Positions 27,021-35,016 of a stretch of 64,000 nucleotides of DNA are shown here, in pieces. Position 1 is the first letter of the stretch; the number at the start of each line of letters is the position of its first letter. The stretch spans positions 83,076 to 147,075 of the forward strand of contig NZ_AOIV01000038.1 in NCBI RefSeq assembly GCF_000337095.1. The letters are read 5' to 3'. The translations under genes and the position numbers were made by a program. The stretch is from Halogeometricum pallidum JCM 14848 (GTDB taxonomy: Archaea > Halobacteriota > Halobacteria > Halobacteriales > Haloferacaceae). The notes beneath the pieces are model-generated. The model saw nothing but the letters and a program-made list of their open reading frames with translations, did no database searches and was not told the origin of the DNA.

Positions 27021-27851
27021 ATGAACCACCCAGCAGAGCTGCTGACAGACGAGATGAGCGAAGTCTTCGAGTGGGCGTTCGAGACGACGGAGGAGTCGCT
27101 GTATCTCGTCAACCCGACCGCCGAGACGCTCGAACGGGCGGTCGAGTCGCTCAGCATGCTCGCGGGTCTGACACCGACGGTCCGCGTACTGGGCGAGAAG
27201 GCCGTCCTGCGCGAGGTGATGAACGACTTTCTCGTCGCCAGTCGGACGGCCGACCTCGTCGAGTCGGAGACGCTGGAACTCCGCGTCCTCGACGATACGG
27301 ACGGATACAAACCGAACCTGATGGCGTCCGAGTCCGTCGTGACGACGGTGGTGAGCGCGGATTCGCTGCTGGCGGGTCTCCGGACCGACGACGAGGAGTT
27401 CGTCGGCGCGGTGTACGAAGAGTACGAGGCGCTGTTCGAGGAGAGCGACGACTACGCGCTCCGCACGCCGGGACTCAGTCGGGTCGAGACGACCATCGCG
27501 GACCGCCTCGGTCCGGAGTGCAGAACCGACTTCACCGAACTGCTCTCGAACCTCCAGACGGCCCGAGGCGACAGCGACGGTCCGGACGAAGTCGCCATCA
27601 GCCTGCTCGTCGCCGCCCGAAACGGGGAGCTGTTTTACGACGTTTCGCGGTGGGCCGAGGAGATCGGTCTCGCCTCGAAGGCGACGTTCTCGCGGAAGAA
27701 GGGCAAACTCGAAGAGCAGGGCCTCATCGTCACCGAGAAGGTTCCCATCGACGTCGGTCGACCGCGCCTCCGTCTGAAACTCGGCGACGAGCGGCTGAAA
27801 GAGGCCAGCGGGGCGCAGTTGGCGAGCATCGCGCAGAGCGCGGGAAGCTAG
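27021..27851 (+). CDS. tbsP: TbsP-like transcriptional regulator (DUF5821 type)
   Basis: A 276-residue soluble protein. The N-terminal part (SEVFEWAFETTEESLYLVNP, then RVLGEKAVLREVMNDF) resembles the sensor half of this haloarchaeal family. The C-terminal part is a winged helix (ISLLVAARNGELFYDVSRWA near 192, then ATFSRKKGKLEEQGLI). I recall the family as TbsP, a partner of TrmB in central carbon regulation in Haloferax, so the symbol is given from memory of sequence type. A TATA-like CTAAATG lies about 26 bases before the ATG. It precedes the Lrp/TrkA-C regulator by 100 bases. Confidence 0.72.
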   Translation: MNHPAELLTDEMSEVFEWAFETTEESLYLVNPTAETLERAVESLSMLAGLTPTVRVLGEKAVLREVMNDFLVASRTADLVESETLELRVLDDTDGYKPNLMASESVVTTVVSADSLLAGLRTDDEEFVGAVYEEYEALFEESDDYALRTPGLSRVETTIADRLGPECRTDFTELLSNLQTARGDSDGPDEVAISLLVAARNGELFYDVSRWAEEIGLASKATFSRKKGKLEEQGLIVTEKVPIDVGRPRLRLKLGDERLKEASGAQLASIAQSAGS

Positions 27852-27920
27852 CTCCCGCCGTCGAGGACCACTCGAAAATCGCCGTATCGACTGTCCGCCG
27901 ATTGAACCGAATTCTGTGGC

Positions 27921-27928
27921 GTTTATCA
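27921..27928 (+). promoter_or_regulatory. TATA-like box for the Lrp/TrkA-C gene
   Basis: GTTTATCA centred about 26-27 bases before the ATG at 27951, consistent with a leaderless transcript separate from tbsP. Confidence 0.5.
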
Positions 27929-27950
27929 CCGTGGACGACCAGTACACAGT

Positions 27951-28694
27951 ATGGTCGACCGATTGGACGACGTCGACAAGCGGATTCTCTACCACCTCGT
28001 GCGGGACGCTCGGAACACCTCCGCGCCCATGGTGGCCGAGGAGGCGCACGTCTCCGCCGGGACGATTCGGAACCGAATCAACCAACTGGAAGCGGACGGC
28101 GTCATCCGCGGCTACCACGCGCACGTCGACTACGAACGCGCGGAGGGCCGCCTGACGAACCTCGTCGTGGGGACGGCCGGGATAGACGAACGGGAGCGGC
28201 TGGCCAAGCAGATAGCCGACGTACCCGGCGTCGTCAACGTCCGACAACTCATGTGCGGGACCGCCAACATCCACGTCACGACGGTGGGCGAGGACGCCCA
28301 AGAGCTCTCGCGAGTCACCCGGAGCGTAGCGGAGATGGGATTGACGATAGAGGACGAACACCTGTTACAGCACGAGGAGCACCGGCCCTACCACGCGTTC
28401 GGACCCGAGGGGCGGCGGGGGCGGCAGTCCATCGCCGACTTCATGTCGCTGTCCGGCGGCGCCGAGGTAGTGGAGGTGAGCGTCGCATCCGGAGCGAAGG
28501 TGGACGGGACGACGCTCAGCGAGGCGAACGAACGCGGCTACGTCGACCCGGAGGTGCTCGTCGTCTCCGTCGAACGCGACGAGGAGATACTCACGCCGCG
28601 CGGCGACACCGAGATACGAGCCGACGACCTGGTAACGTTGTTCGCGCGCGGCGACCTACCCGAGGAGACCATCGAGGCGTTCGGCGGCGACTGA
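27951..28694 (+). CDS. Lrp/AsnC family regulator fused to a TrkA-C (RCK_C) domain
   Basis: A 247-residue protein. The N-terminal Lrp winged helix (DVDKRILYHLVRDARNTSAP, then SAGTIRNRINQLEADGVI) is followed by an AsnC-type alpha/beta dimer domain (ANIHVTTVGEDAQELSRVTR near 105). From about residue 165 comes an RCK_C domain (VEVSVASGAKVDGTTLSEAN, then ITPRGD-like TPRGDTEIRADDLVTLF). RCK_C domains bind small ligands such as cyclic di-AMP or nucleotides in potassium systems. The adjacent trkA-like gene supports control of potassium uptake. The last 157 bases overlap the convergent trkA frame. Confidence 0.88.
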   Translation: MVDRLDDVDKRILYHLVRDARNTSAPMVAEEAHVSAGTIRNRINQLEADGVIRGYHAHVDYERAEGRLTNLVVGTAGIDERERLAKQIADVPGVVNVRQLMCGTANIHVTTVGEDAQELSRVTRSVAEMGLTIEDEHLLQHEEHRPYHAFGPEGRRGRQSIADFMSLSGGAEVVEVSVASGAKVDGTTLSEANERGYVDPEVLVVSVERDEEILTPRGDTEIRADDLVTLFARGDLPEETIEAFGGD

Positions 28695-29413
28695 GGGGAA
28701 AGACGGGAGCGGACGCCGCCGCCCGCGAACGCCTTCGCGCGGTCCTCGTAGTGGCCGAACAAGTCCGTCACCTCCGGCGTCGCGCCGCGCGCGGAGTAGA
28801 CGGTCAACAGGTCGCCCGGCTGAACCTCCGTCGCCCCCCGCGGCGTGATGGGGTTGGACTCGCCTTCCCGTTCGATGGCGACGACGAGGACGTCCTCGGG
28901 GAGCAGTTCGTCGCCGGCGTCGTCGAGTCGCCGTCCGGCGACGGGCGCGGATTCGGCGACGCGTATCTCGAACACCTCCGCTTCCTCTCCGACCCGCATG
29001 AAATCCACAATGGAGGGTCGCTTGACCGCCCGATAGAGGTACTCGGCGATGAGGCTGGAAGGATTCTCTATGGTGTTCGCCCCGATTCGCTCGAACAGCG
29101 CCCGGTGTTCGGGGTTGTGGACGACGGAGACGATGGACGAAATCTCCAGCTCCTGCCCGAGCAGACAGATCATCACGTTCGTCGCGTCTTCGTCGGTCGT
29201 GGAGATGACGGCGTCCGCCCGATGGGCGCCCGCCTCCGAGAGCGTCTCTTTGACGGTCGCGTCGTCGTTGATGACGAGACAGTCGTACTCGGCGGCGACG
29301 AACTCCGCCTTCTCGGGGGAGGATTCGACGACGACCACCTCGTTGCCCGACCGGGTGGCGATTTCGATGAGGGGCGTTCCGATGTCCCCCGCACCGACGA
29401 CGATGACGTACAT
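28538..29413 (-). CDS. trkA: TrkA-type potassium uptake regulator with readthrough C-terminal extension
   Basis: Cytoplasmic regulatory subunit of Trk potassium transporters. Residues 1-120 form an RCK_N Rossmann domain (MYVIVVGAGDIGTPLIEIAT), and about 135-220 an RCK_C domain (EIRVAESAPVAGRRLDDAGD, then ITPRGATEVQPGDLLTVYSA). Such proteins normally end near residue 220-230. Here no stop occurs after DLFGHYEDRAKAFAGG, and the frame continues about 60 residues, reading antisense into the Lrp/TrkA-C gene as Ser/Arg-rich sequence. The extension is probably a stop-codon loss, not a functional domain. The partner TrkH is not in the window. Confidence 0.85.
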   Translation of the reverse strand: MYVIVVGAGDIGTPLIEIATRSGNEVVVVESSPEKAEFVAAEYDCLVINDDATVKETLSEAGAHRADAVISTTDEDATNVMICLLGQELEISSIVSVVHNPEHRALFERIGANTIENPSSLIAEYLYRAVKRPSIVDFMRVGEEAEVFEIRVAESAPVAGRRLDDAGDELLPEDVLVVAIEREGESNPITPRGATEVQPGDLLTVYSARGATPEVTDLFGHYEDRAKAFAGGGVRSRLSPQSPPNASMVSSGRSPRANNVTRSSARISVSPRGVSISSSRSTETTSTSGST

Positions 29414-29509
29414 GAACGTGTCTTCTTAATCAAGAGTCATATCGCTTTTGGTTGCTCGTAGAGAAATCAACTTGCCGTATTCTGCGTTATCCATAGAAAA
29501 CAAGGGAAA

Positions 29510-29517
29510 TTTAAATA
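29510..29517 (+). promoter_or_regulatory. TATA box for the DUF6788-type gene
   Basis: TTTAAATA centred 27 bases before the ATG at 29541, in an AT-rich stretch. This supports that start over the in-frame ATG at 29517. Confidence 0.6.
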
Positions 29518-29540
29518 TGTGGACCACCCATCAGCAGAGC

Positions 29541-29924
29541 ATGACCGACGATGCGTCCGACGGGACGGAGTACCGCCTCCCCCCGTCGCTTCGAGACCGA
29601 ATCGACGAACTCGGCCTCCAGGAACTCCGGGAAGTCGTCCACTACGCGCAGGACCGAATCCGGACGCGGCACCGGCCCGTCTCCGAACAGATAGAGGCGG
29701 CCCCCGGCGAGGAGGTGCTCTCGGTCGAAGAGGGGCCGGAGTACACGGAGGTTGTCAAACGGGAACCCTGCGGCGAGAACTGCCCCGACTGCCCCCACGG
29801 ACCGTACCTCTACCACGTCTACGAGGAGACGCTACCCGACGGAAGTGACTCGCTTCACTGGGTGTTTCTCGGACACTTGTTCCGGTCCCCGCGGGTCGCC
29901 GAAACGTCCGCCGACTCGGACTGA
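29541..29924 (+). CDS. DUF6788-type small protein
   Basis: A 127-residue acidic protein. An N-terminal helical region (RLPPSLRDRIDELGLQELRE) is followed by a compact Cys motif (PCGENCPDCPHGPYLYHVYE near 81) and an HWVFLGHLF segment. The Cys-Pro-His-Gly-Pro-Tyr arrangement followed by a strand matches what I recall of DUF6788, found near mobile or defence-type regions in many prokaryotes and of unknown role. The three Cys plus His may bind zinc. The start follows from the TATA box 27 bases upstream. Confidence 0.7.
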   Translation: MTDDASDGTEYRLPPSLRDRIDELGLQELREVVHYAQDRIRTRHRPVSEQIEAAPGEEVLSVEEGPEYTEVVKREPCGENCPDCPHGPYLYHVYEETLPDGSDSLHWVFLGHLFRSPRVAETSADSD

Positions 29925-30061
29925 GAGTGCGGAGGGAGACGACGGAGCGAACGCGGACGCGTCGGACCGGTAGAATCGGAGGGTGGCGCACCGGCCGGAA
30001 CTATAATTATTCTGTGACAGTAATAAAAACATACATTTATCAACTGGTCCGCGAAAGCTGT

Positions 30062-30144
30062 GGTGCGGGGGCGCTTCTCCCCCCATCCCACCGCGTTCCC
30101 GCACCGGGGCCGAAAGCGGCGCCGGTTCGAGTCCCCCCGGACTC
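30062..30144 (+). ncRNA. Candidate structured RNA upstream of the DHH gene
   Basis: The spacer 29925-30262 is first AT-rich, with a TATA-like ACATTTATC centred near 30038, and then very GC-rich. From about 26 bases after that box come three hairpins in a row. The first has arms GGTGCGGG (30062-30069) and CCCGCACC (30098-30105), eight perfect pairs. The second is GCCG/CGGC around AAAG (30109-30120). The third is GAGTCC/GGACTC around CCCC (30129-30144). No reading frame fits. It could be a small RNA or the folded 5' leader of the DHH gene. I tested and rejected a tRNA. Confidence 0.4.
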
Positions 30145-30262
30145 ACCTTTCGATTCGACGACCCGAGCGGGGGCTACGGTCGCGGCCCGGCGGATGCGTC
30201 ATCGACCATCGCACCCCCGAAAGCAGATAGACGCTTGTACCTCGACCACCTACGTTCACAGG

Positions 30263-31279
30263 ATGACGAAAGCGCGAGAACTCTTCGAGTTGCTCGCCGG
30301 CGCCGAGGAACTCACCGTCGTCTGCCACAACAACCCGGACCCGGACTGCCTGGCGAGCACGCTCGCACTGGGGCGTATCGCCGCCGAAGCGGGGATAGAC
30401 GAACGCCAGATCCTCTACGGCGGGAGCATCTCACACCAGCAGAACCGCGCGTTCATCAACCTCCTGGATATGGAGCTCGAACTGTTCACGCCCGACTCGC
30501 TGGGCGAACGCGACGCCGGTTCGTTGCTCGCGTTCGTCGACCACTCGTTGCCGGGGGTGAACAACGAACTCCCCGAGGGGACGCCCGTCGATATCGTCAT
30601 CGACCACCACAGCGTCGACGACGTCGAGGGGCGGTTCGTCGACCACCGGGAGGACATCGGCGCGACGGCGACGATACTGGCCGAGTACGTCCGCGAGTTG
30701 GACGTGACCGTCGAGGAGACGCTGGCGACCGGACTGCTGTTCGCCATCCGTCGCGAGACGCTCGGTTTCCTGCGCGGGGCAACGACCGCCGAGTACGACG
30801 CCGCGGGTGCGCTCCACAATCACGCCGACCGAGACCTGCTTCGGACGCTGTCGACGCCCTCGGTGAGCGGTGCGACGATAGACGCCATCTCCGACTCCAT
30901 CGACAACCGCATCGTCCGCGGGTCCGTCCTGCTCTCGCACGTCGGCCGGACGGACGAACGCGACGCCCTGCCGCAGGCGGCGGATTACCTCGCGACGCTC
31001 GAAGGCGTCGAGACGGCCGTCGTCTTCGGCATCGTCGAGGACGCCATCGAACTGAGCGCGCGGACGACCGACTCGCGCATCCACATCGGCAACGCTCTCA
31101 AGGAGGCGTTCGACGACGTCGGGAGCGCCGGCGGCCACCGCGAGATGGGCGGCGGCGAGATTCCGCTCGGCATCTTCGCCGGCTACCGAACCGACGACGA
31201 ACGCTTCGTCGACATCGTCGAGAACGTCGTCATCGACCGACTGGCCGACAGCCTCAAACTCTCGCCTTCGGGCGACTGA
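30263..31279 (+). CDS. DHH/DHHA1 family phosphoesterase
   Basis: A 338-residue cytoplasmic phosphoesterase of the DHH superfamily (NrnA/RecJ-like), which degrades short oligonucleotides, phosphonucleotides or cyclic dinucleotide products. Motif I is CHNNPDPDCLASTLALG near residue 24, further acidic sites are LLAFVDHSLPG near 90, the name-giving IVIDHHSVDD lies near 113, and the DHHA1 glycine-rich motif GSAGGHREMGGGEIP near 290. The start at 30263 (MTKARELFELLAG) is preferred because the upstream open frame runs through the structured spacer. It may process cyclic dinucleotides, relevant to the RCK_C proteins nearby, but that link is my speculation. Confidence 0.88.
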   Translation: MTKARELFELLAGAEELTVVCHNNPDPDCLASTLALGRIAAEAGIDERQILYGGSISHQQNRAFINLLDMELELFTPDSLGERDAGSLLAFVDHSLPGVNNELPEGTPVDIVIDHHSVDDVEGRFVDHREDIGATATILAEYVRELDVTVEETLATGLLFAIRRETLGFLRGATTAEYDAAGALHNHADRDLLRTLSTPSVSGATIDAISDSIDNRIVRGSVLLSHVGRTDERDALPQAADYLATLEGVETAVVFGIVEDAIELSARTTDSRIHIGNALKEAFDDVGSAGGHREMGGGEIPLGIFAGYRTDDERFVDIVENVVIDRLADSLKLSPSGD

Positions 31280-31527
31280 GACGACGAATCCGGAGCGAGA
31301 GCGGAACAGAGCGATATCTCGATTTCTGGAATCGTCGATTCGAGACCGTTCGACAAACGTTCACAGCGTGCTCGCGCACCTCTGCGGGTGGAACGTCGCC
31401 GTGAGCGAGGGCGACCGGTTCGAGCCAGGAAGTATCCACGACATCAGCGGTGAAGCGTTCGGGGGTGGAGCAGTCGAACGTCGCGTGAGCGGCGAAGAAG
31501 GACGTTCGTCGGTCGAAAACGGGAGCG

Positions 31528-32454
31528 CTACGACGCGTCCGTCGCGTCCTCGTCGAACTCCGAGAGCGGTTCGACGGTGCCGCCGTCGCTCCACGGTTCG
31601 GCGTCGGAGAGCGGTACGTCGGTGGACCCGCCGGCGAGGGCGGAGTCGACATCGGTCGACGACAGCGGTTCGACGGAGCCGTCCACGTCGAGGACCGGGT
31701 CGTCGTCGTCGGACGCCGAGTCGACCGGCGTCGCCTCGACGAACGCGTCGTCGAGTCGGTCGGCGTCGCGGTCGGCGCCGTTGACGGTGTGGTCTATCTC
31801 GTCGCGTATCTCGTCGGCGAACTCGGCGGAGTCGTAGACGGAGCGGACCGTCACGCTCAGGTTTCCGCTCGCCCCCGCCCGGACGTGGACGTTTCCGAGG
31901 CCGAACAGCGTGTCGACGACCGACTGCCGCTCTTCGACGGCGCGGACCTTCTCGAGCGGAACCTCGGTTCGCGAGAGGGCGACGAACCGGTACTCCTGCA
32001 GCACCCGTCGGTTCGTGACCACGTACGTCGTGAGCGTGTTCCGCCAGTAGCGGTGGATGCCCGTCGAGAACAGATATAGTCCCATCGCGAGGGCGAGCGT
32101 CGGGTACACCAGCGGGTGGTCGGTGAAGTACAGCAGGTCCAGTCCGGCCGCGAGGAACGGAACCGAGACGAACGTCTGCAACAATGCGCTCCGCTGGGCG
32201 GGGTCGCGGTCGTCCACGACGAACTCGTTCTCCCGCATCGTCGGTTCGTCGGGCGTGCTGGCGAACTGCACGTAGACGCCGAGCACGACGACGAACAGAC
32301 CGAACAGCGCCAGCGTGACGCCGGCTAGCGGCGGCGCAGTCGGCTGGTTCGCCACCAGCGGGTACTGCGACTGGAACTCGTAGACGTAGGTTCCGAGCGC
32401 GAGGAACGGCGCGCCGAACAGCGCGCTCCACGCGGCGGGGAGTCCTCGGGTCAT
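31528..32454 (-). CDS. PH-domain (DUF304/bPH2-type) membrane protein
   Basis: A 308-residue protein. Two hydrophobic pairs (SALFGAPFLALGTYVYEF, and TLALFGLFVVVLGVYVQF) and a second pair near 95-130 (FVSVPFLAAGLDLLYF) give about four membrane spans. A bacterial-type PH domain follows (TYVVTNRRVLQEYRFVALSR, then VRAVEERQSVVDTLFGLGNV), and an acidic low-complexity tail of about 85 residues ends the protein. Its ATG overlaps the stop of the upstream surface-protein gene by four bases (ATGA), which implies translational coupling and joint function at the membrane. The role of DUF304 proteins in archaea is not established. Confidence 0.82.
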   Translation of the reverse strand: MTRGLPAAWSALFGAPFLALGTYVYEFQSQYPLVANQPTAPPLAGVTLALFGLFVVVLGVYVQFASTPDEPTMRENEFVVDDRDPAQRSALLQTFVSVPFLAAGLDLLYFTDHPLVYPTLALAMGLYLFSTGIHRYWRNTLTTYVVTNRRVLQEYRFVALSRTEVPLEKVRAVEERQSVVDTLFGLGNVHVRAGASGNLSVTVRSVYDSAEFADEIRDEIDHTVNGADRDADRLDDAFVEATPVDSASDDDDPVLDVDGSVEPLSSTDVDSALAGGSTDVPLSDAEPWSDGGTVEPLSEFDEDATDAS

Positions 32455-33911
32455 CGTCGCCCCTGCGAGAGTTGGAAGACGATTCCAAGCCCGGAGAGGA
32501 AGATGCCGACCAACGTGAGCGAGGTTTCGCCCAGCGCCGCGCCGCCGCAGGCGGTGAAGAAGCCGCGCCGACAGTCGGCGTCGCCGTCGTCCGACGTGTC
32601 CGCGGCGGGCGTCGCCGTCGGTTCGCTCGGGGTCTCGCTGGCGGTGAACGTCGGGGGCTCCGGCGTCGTCGTCTCGGGTTCGGACGGGACGTGGACCGTC
32701 ATCGGACGGGTCTCGACGGCCTCGCTGCCGACGTACACCCCGTGTTCGACTCGCCGCGAGGAGAGCGGAACCGCCGCGTCGGTCACGTCGTCGTAGGCCA
32801 CGCGGAAGCTGACGGTCCGTCGTTCGCCGATGGGGACGCGGGTCCACTCGGTGGCGACGACGGCGCCGTCGACGCGGTAGCCGAGTTGCCCCTCGAAGTC
32901 GGCGCTGTCGACGTTCCGAACCGTGAGATTGACGCGGTAGTCGTCGCCGGGGCGCACGTCGTCGGGCGCCTCGAAGGACTCGACCGCGAGGGCCGAAGCG
33001 TCCGCGCTGGGTCCGCGGACGACGCGGACGGCGCCGCCGGCGCGCGAGTCGCCGGTGCGGACGCCGTGGTCGTATGTCGTCTCGTTGCCGACGGGGCCGA
33101 CGGCGCGTTCCACGTCGGCGAGCGTCACCTCGAAGGCGACCTGCCGGTCGTCGCCGCCGGAGACGGTGACGGCCCGTTCGGCGACGGGTTCGCCGGCGAA
33201 GGCGTAGACGACGTCTCGGGTGATGGTGACGTCGCCGGGGTTTCGGACCGTCGCGAGGACGATGTACGACTCGTTGTGAGAAACTTCGGTCGGCGCGTCG
33301 AAGCGTTCGACCGAGAAGTCGATATCGGGCGTGACGCGGAGGCGTGCGGCCGCCCCGGCGCCCGACTCGTTCCGGACGCCGTGAACGTACGTGCCCGAAG
33401 TCGTCGCGCCGAGCGCCGACTCGACGTCGGAGAACGGGACGGCGAACCCGACCGTCCGCGACTCACCCGCGCCGAGCGTCACCGTCCGGGAGGCAACGGT
33501 GGTCCCGTCGAGAGAGTACCGAAGCGTCTCGGTGCCGTTCGCCGATGCGCGGTTCGTCACCGTCGCGTTCACCTGGATGCCGTCGCCCGCGCGGAGGTTA
33601 TCGGAGGCGTCGAGGTCGGAGACGACGAACACCGTGGTGTCGGCGGGCGGCGCGGATTCGGTCGGCGTCGACGACGCGTTCGGCGTCTCGGTCGCCGTCG
33701 AATCGGGTGAAGGGGTCGACGTTGACGCCGGTGTCGCCTTCGTCTCGGTGGTTCGATTCGCCTGGACCGTCTCTGTTGCGACAGCCGTCGCCGTGGAGGT
33801 CGAATCGGCGTCGCCGGCCGCACCGCCCGCCGCAACCGTTCCGGCGGAGACGGAACAGAGGACGAGGGCGAACACGAACGCGGTGGAGGACCAATTAGGA
33901 TTCGAATTCAC
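32451..33911 (-). CDS. Exported surface protein with CARDB-like repeats and C-terminal membrane anchor
   Basis: A 486-residue protein. A signal peptide (STAFVFALVLCSVSAGTVAA) is followed by a Thr/Ser/Pro-rich linker, probably glycosylated (residues 35-90). Three similar beta-sandwich repeats of about 105 residues follow. Each opens with a spaced NATVTN, VLATVRN or NLTVRN strand and closes with HGVR or HGVY (YVHGVRNESG, YDHGVRTGDS, EHGVYVGSEA), like CARDB/COG1361 domains. Another Thr/Pro stalk and a C-terminal span (LTLVGIFLSGLGIVFQL) complete it. It probably stands on the cell surface. It is the first gene of a coupled pair with the PH-domain protein. Confidence 0.82.
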   Translation of the reverse strand: MNSNPNWSSTAFVFALVLCSVSAGTVAAGGAAGDADSTSTATAVATETVQANRTTETKATPASTSTPSPDSTATETPNASSTPTESAPPADTTVFVVSDLDASDNLRAGDGIQVNATVTNRASANGTETLRYSLDGTTVASRTVTLGAGESRTVGFAVPFSDVESALGATTSGTYVHGVRNESGAGAAARLRVTPDIDFSVERFDAPTEVSHNESYIVLATVRNPGDVTITRDVVYAFAGEPVAERAVTVSGGDDRQVAFEVTLADVERAVGPVGNETTYDHGVRTGDSRAGGAVRVVRGPSADASALAVESFEAPDDVRPGDDYRVNLTVRNVDSADFEGQLGYRVDGAVVATEWTRVPIGERRTVSFRVAYDDVTDAAVPLSSRRVEHGVYVGSEAVETRPMTVHVPSEPETTTPEPPTFTASETPSEPTATPAADTSDDGDADCRRGFFTACGGAALGETSLTLVGIFLSGLGIVFQLSQGRR

Positions 33912-34282
33912 AGCCGAACTATCAATTACTCACTATATAAATGTTATGTGGAAGAGACAGTTTCCGTATTTGAGGGATGGAGGGGTATCGGTCAGATGAC
34001 CCAACTGACGTTTGAAACGCCCTTATCATAGCATTAAGTGATTCTCGCTTGGCGGCTGCTTCGGTGTATCAGGTTAGTTAGATATACCGAAATTTTTTAA
34101 TTCCTTCTTTAATCTGCAAAAGTCGGCGGGAGCTGCGAACGCAGCACGGCCATGGAAGATACTGCGTCGAAGGAGTCACTCTTCGTCGCACCACAGCCGA
34201 TGCGGCGGCCGGTCCGAAACGCCCCTCCGACGACAGCCACCGCTAGCATGAAGGTGCGCCGGACGGACGGTGCGTACGATAC
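33912..34282. other. AT-rich intergenic region between divergent genes
   Basis: It contains the minus-strand promoter of the surface protein. Bases 34020-34120 are very AT-rich (including a TTTTTT run). No gene or repeat is recognised. The promoter of the plus-strand HTH gene is not clear. Confidence 0.45.
33934..33941 (-). promoter_or_regulatory. TATA box for the surface-protein operon
   Basis: The minus strand reads TTTATATA, centred 27 bases before the ATG at 33911. A strong leaderless promoter pattern. Confidence 0.65.
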
Positions 34283-34921
34283 ATGGCGTCCGGAATACGA
34301 GCGACCGTGAAGTTCACCGACCCGGATGGCTGTCCCATCGCTCGGCGCTCCGAGTCCGCGACGGGGGCCATCGACCAGGCGTCCACGAGCGTTGCGTTGC
34401 CGGGGGCGGTGGGGAGCGTCACCGAGTTTCTGGTCCCGGGGGACGACGACGGCGAGGACGCCGTCTTCTCCTACGGAACGGCGACGGTGTTCCGGACCGT
34501 CCACGAGGGGGACGTGACCTGCCCCTGTGAGTGCCTCGGTCAGTTCGGCTGCCCGGTCCACCGGTACGTCGCCGACGACGGTGACCTGACGCTCGTCTTC
34601 CACGCGGCGGACTTCGGACAGTTACAGGAGGTGATGGGCGAACTCGGCGACCGCTTCGAGGACGTGGACGTCCAGCGTCTCCTCCACCCGCCCCTCGAAG
34701 GGCCGCCCGAGGAACGGGTGTTCGTCAATCGGGGGAAACTCACCGACAGACAGCGCGAGGTGTTGGAGGCGGCGTATCGGATGGGCTACTTCGAGCGGCC
34801 GAAGCGAGCCAACGCCACCGAGATAGCCGCCGAACTCGACATCACCCAGTCGACGTTCACCGAACACCTCGTCACCGCCCAGCGGAAGATCCTGGAGGAC
34901 GTGCTCGAAGGGAGCGCGTAG
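34283..34921 (+). CDS. Bacterio-opsin activator-type HTH regulator
   Basis: A 212-residue protein. The C-terminal 60 residues form the HTH_10 (bat-type) domain typical of haloarchaeal regulators: LTDRQREVLEAAYRMGYFER, then ATEIAAELDITQSTFTEHLV and a final helix. The N-terminal 150 residues are a sensor-like domain with an unusual Cys/His cluster (TCPCECLGQFGCPVHRY near 77) that might bind metal. Related proteins respond to oxygen, light or metabolites; the signal here is unknown. It is followed by a PPOX-type gene on the same strand after 95 bases. Confidence 0.88.
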   Translation: MASGIRATVKFTDPDGCPIARRSESATGAIDQASTSVALPGAVGSVTEFLVPGDDDGEDAVFSYGTATVFRTVHEGDVTCPCECLGQFGCPVHRYVADDGDLTLVFHAADFGQLQEVMGELGDRFEDVDVQRLLHPPLEGPPEERVFVNRGKLTDRQREVLEAAYRMGYFERPKRANATEIAAELDITQSTFTEHLVTAQRKILEDVLEGSA

Positions 34922-34980
34922 GGGACCCGGCGCCGCCGTCCGGTGAAATCGGTCGATTGCCCCGCCCGCGCGGTGGACAT

Positions 34981-34988
34981 ACTTTAAG
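34981..34988 (+). promoter_or_regulatory. TATA-like box for the PPOX-type gene
   Basis: ACTTTAAG, about 32 bases before the ATG at 35017, fits a haloarchaeal promoter with a very short leader. Confidence 0.45.
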
Positions 34989-35016
34989 TCGAGTGGTCAC
35001 CTCGCACCAGTACGCA

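Noticed and set aside
30046-30146. Possible tRNA suggested by GGTTCGAGTCC and complementary ends
   Set aside because: The T-loop-like sequence is present, but the T stem does not pair, the acceptor arms match only partly, the D loop would be too long and no anticodon stem forms. The strong hairpins compete with any cloverleaf.
29927-30262. 112-residue extension of the DHH phosphoesterase frame
   Set aside because: It covers the AT-rich and hairpin-rich spacer and gives no protein-like sequence; the catalytic domain begins at 30263.
34020-34120. AT-rich stretch as a replication origin
   Set aside because: No ORB-type repeats and no orc1/cdc6 gene nearby; more likely a promoter region.
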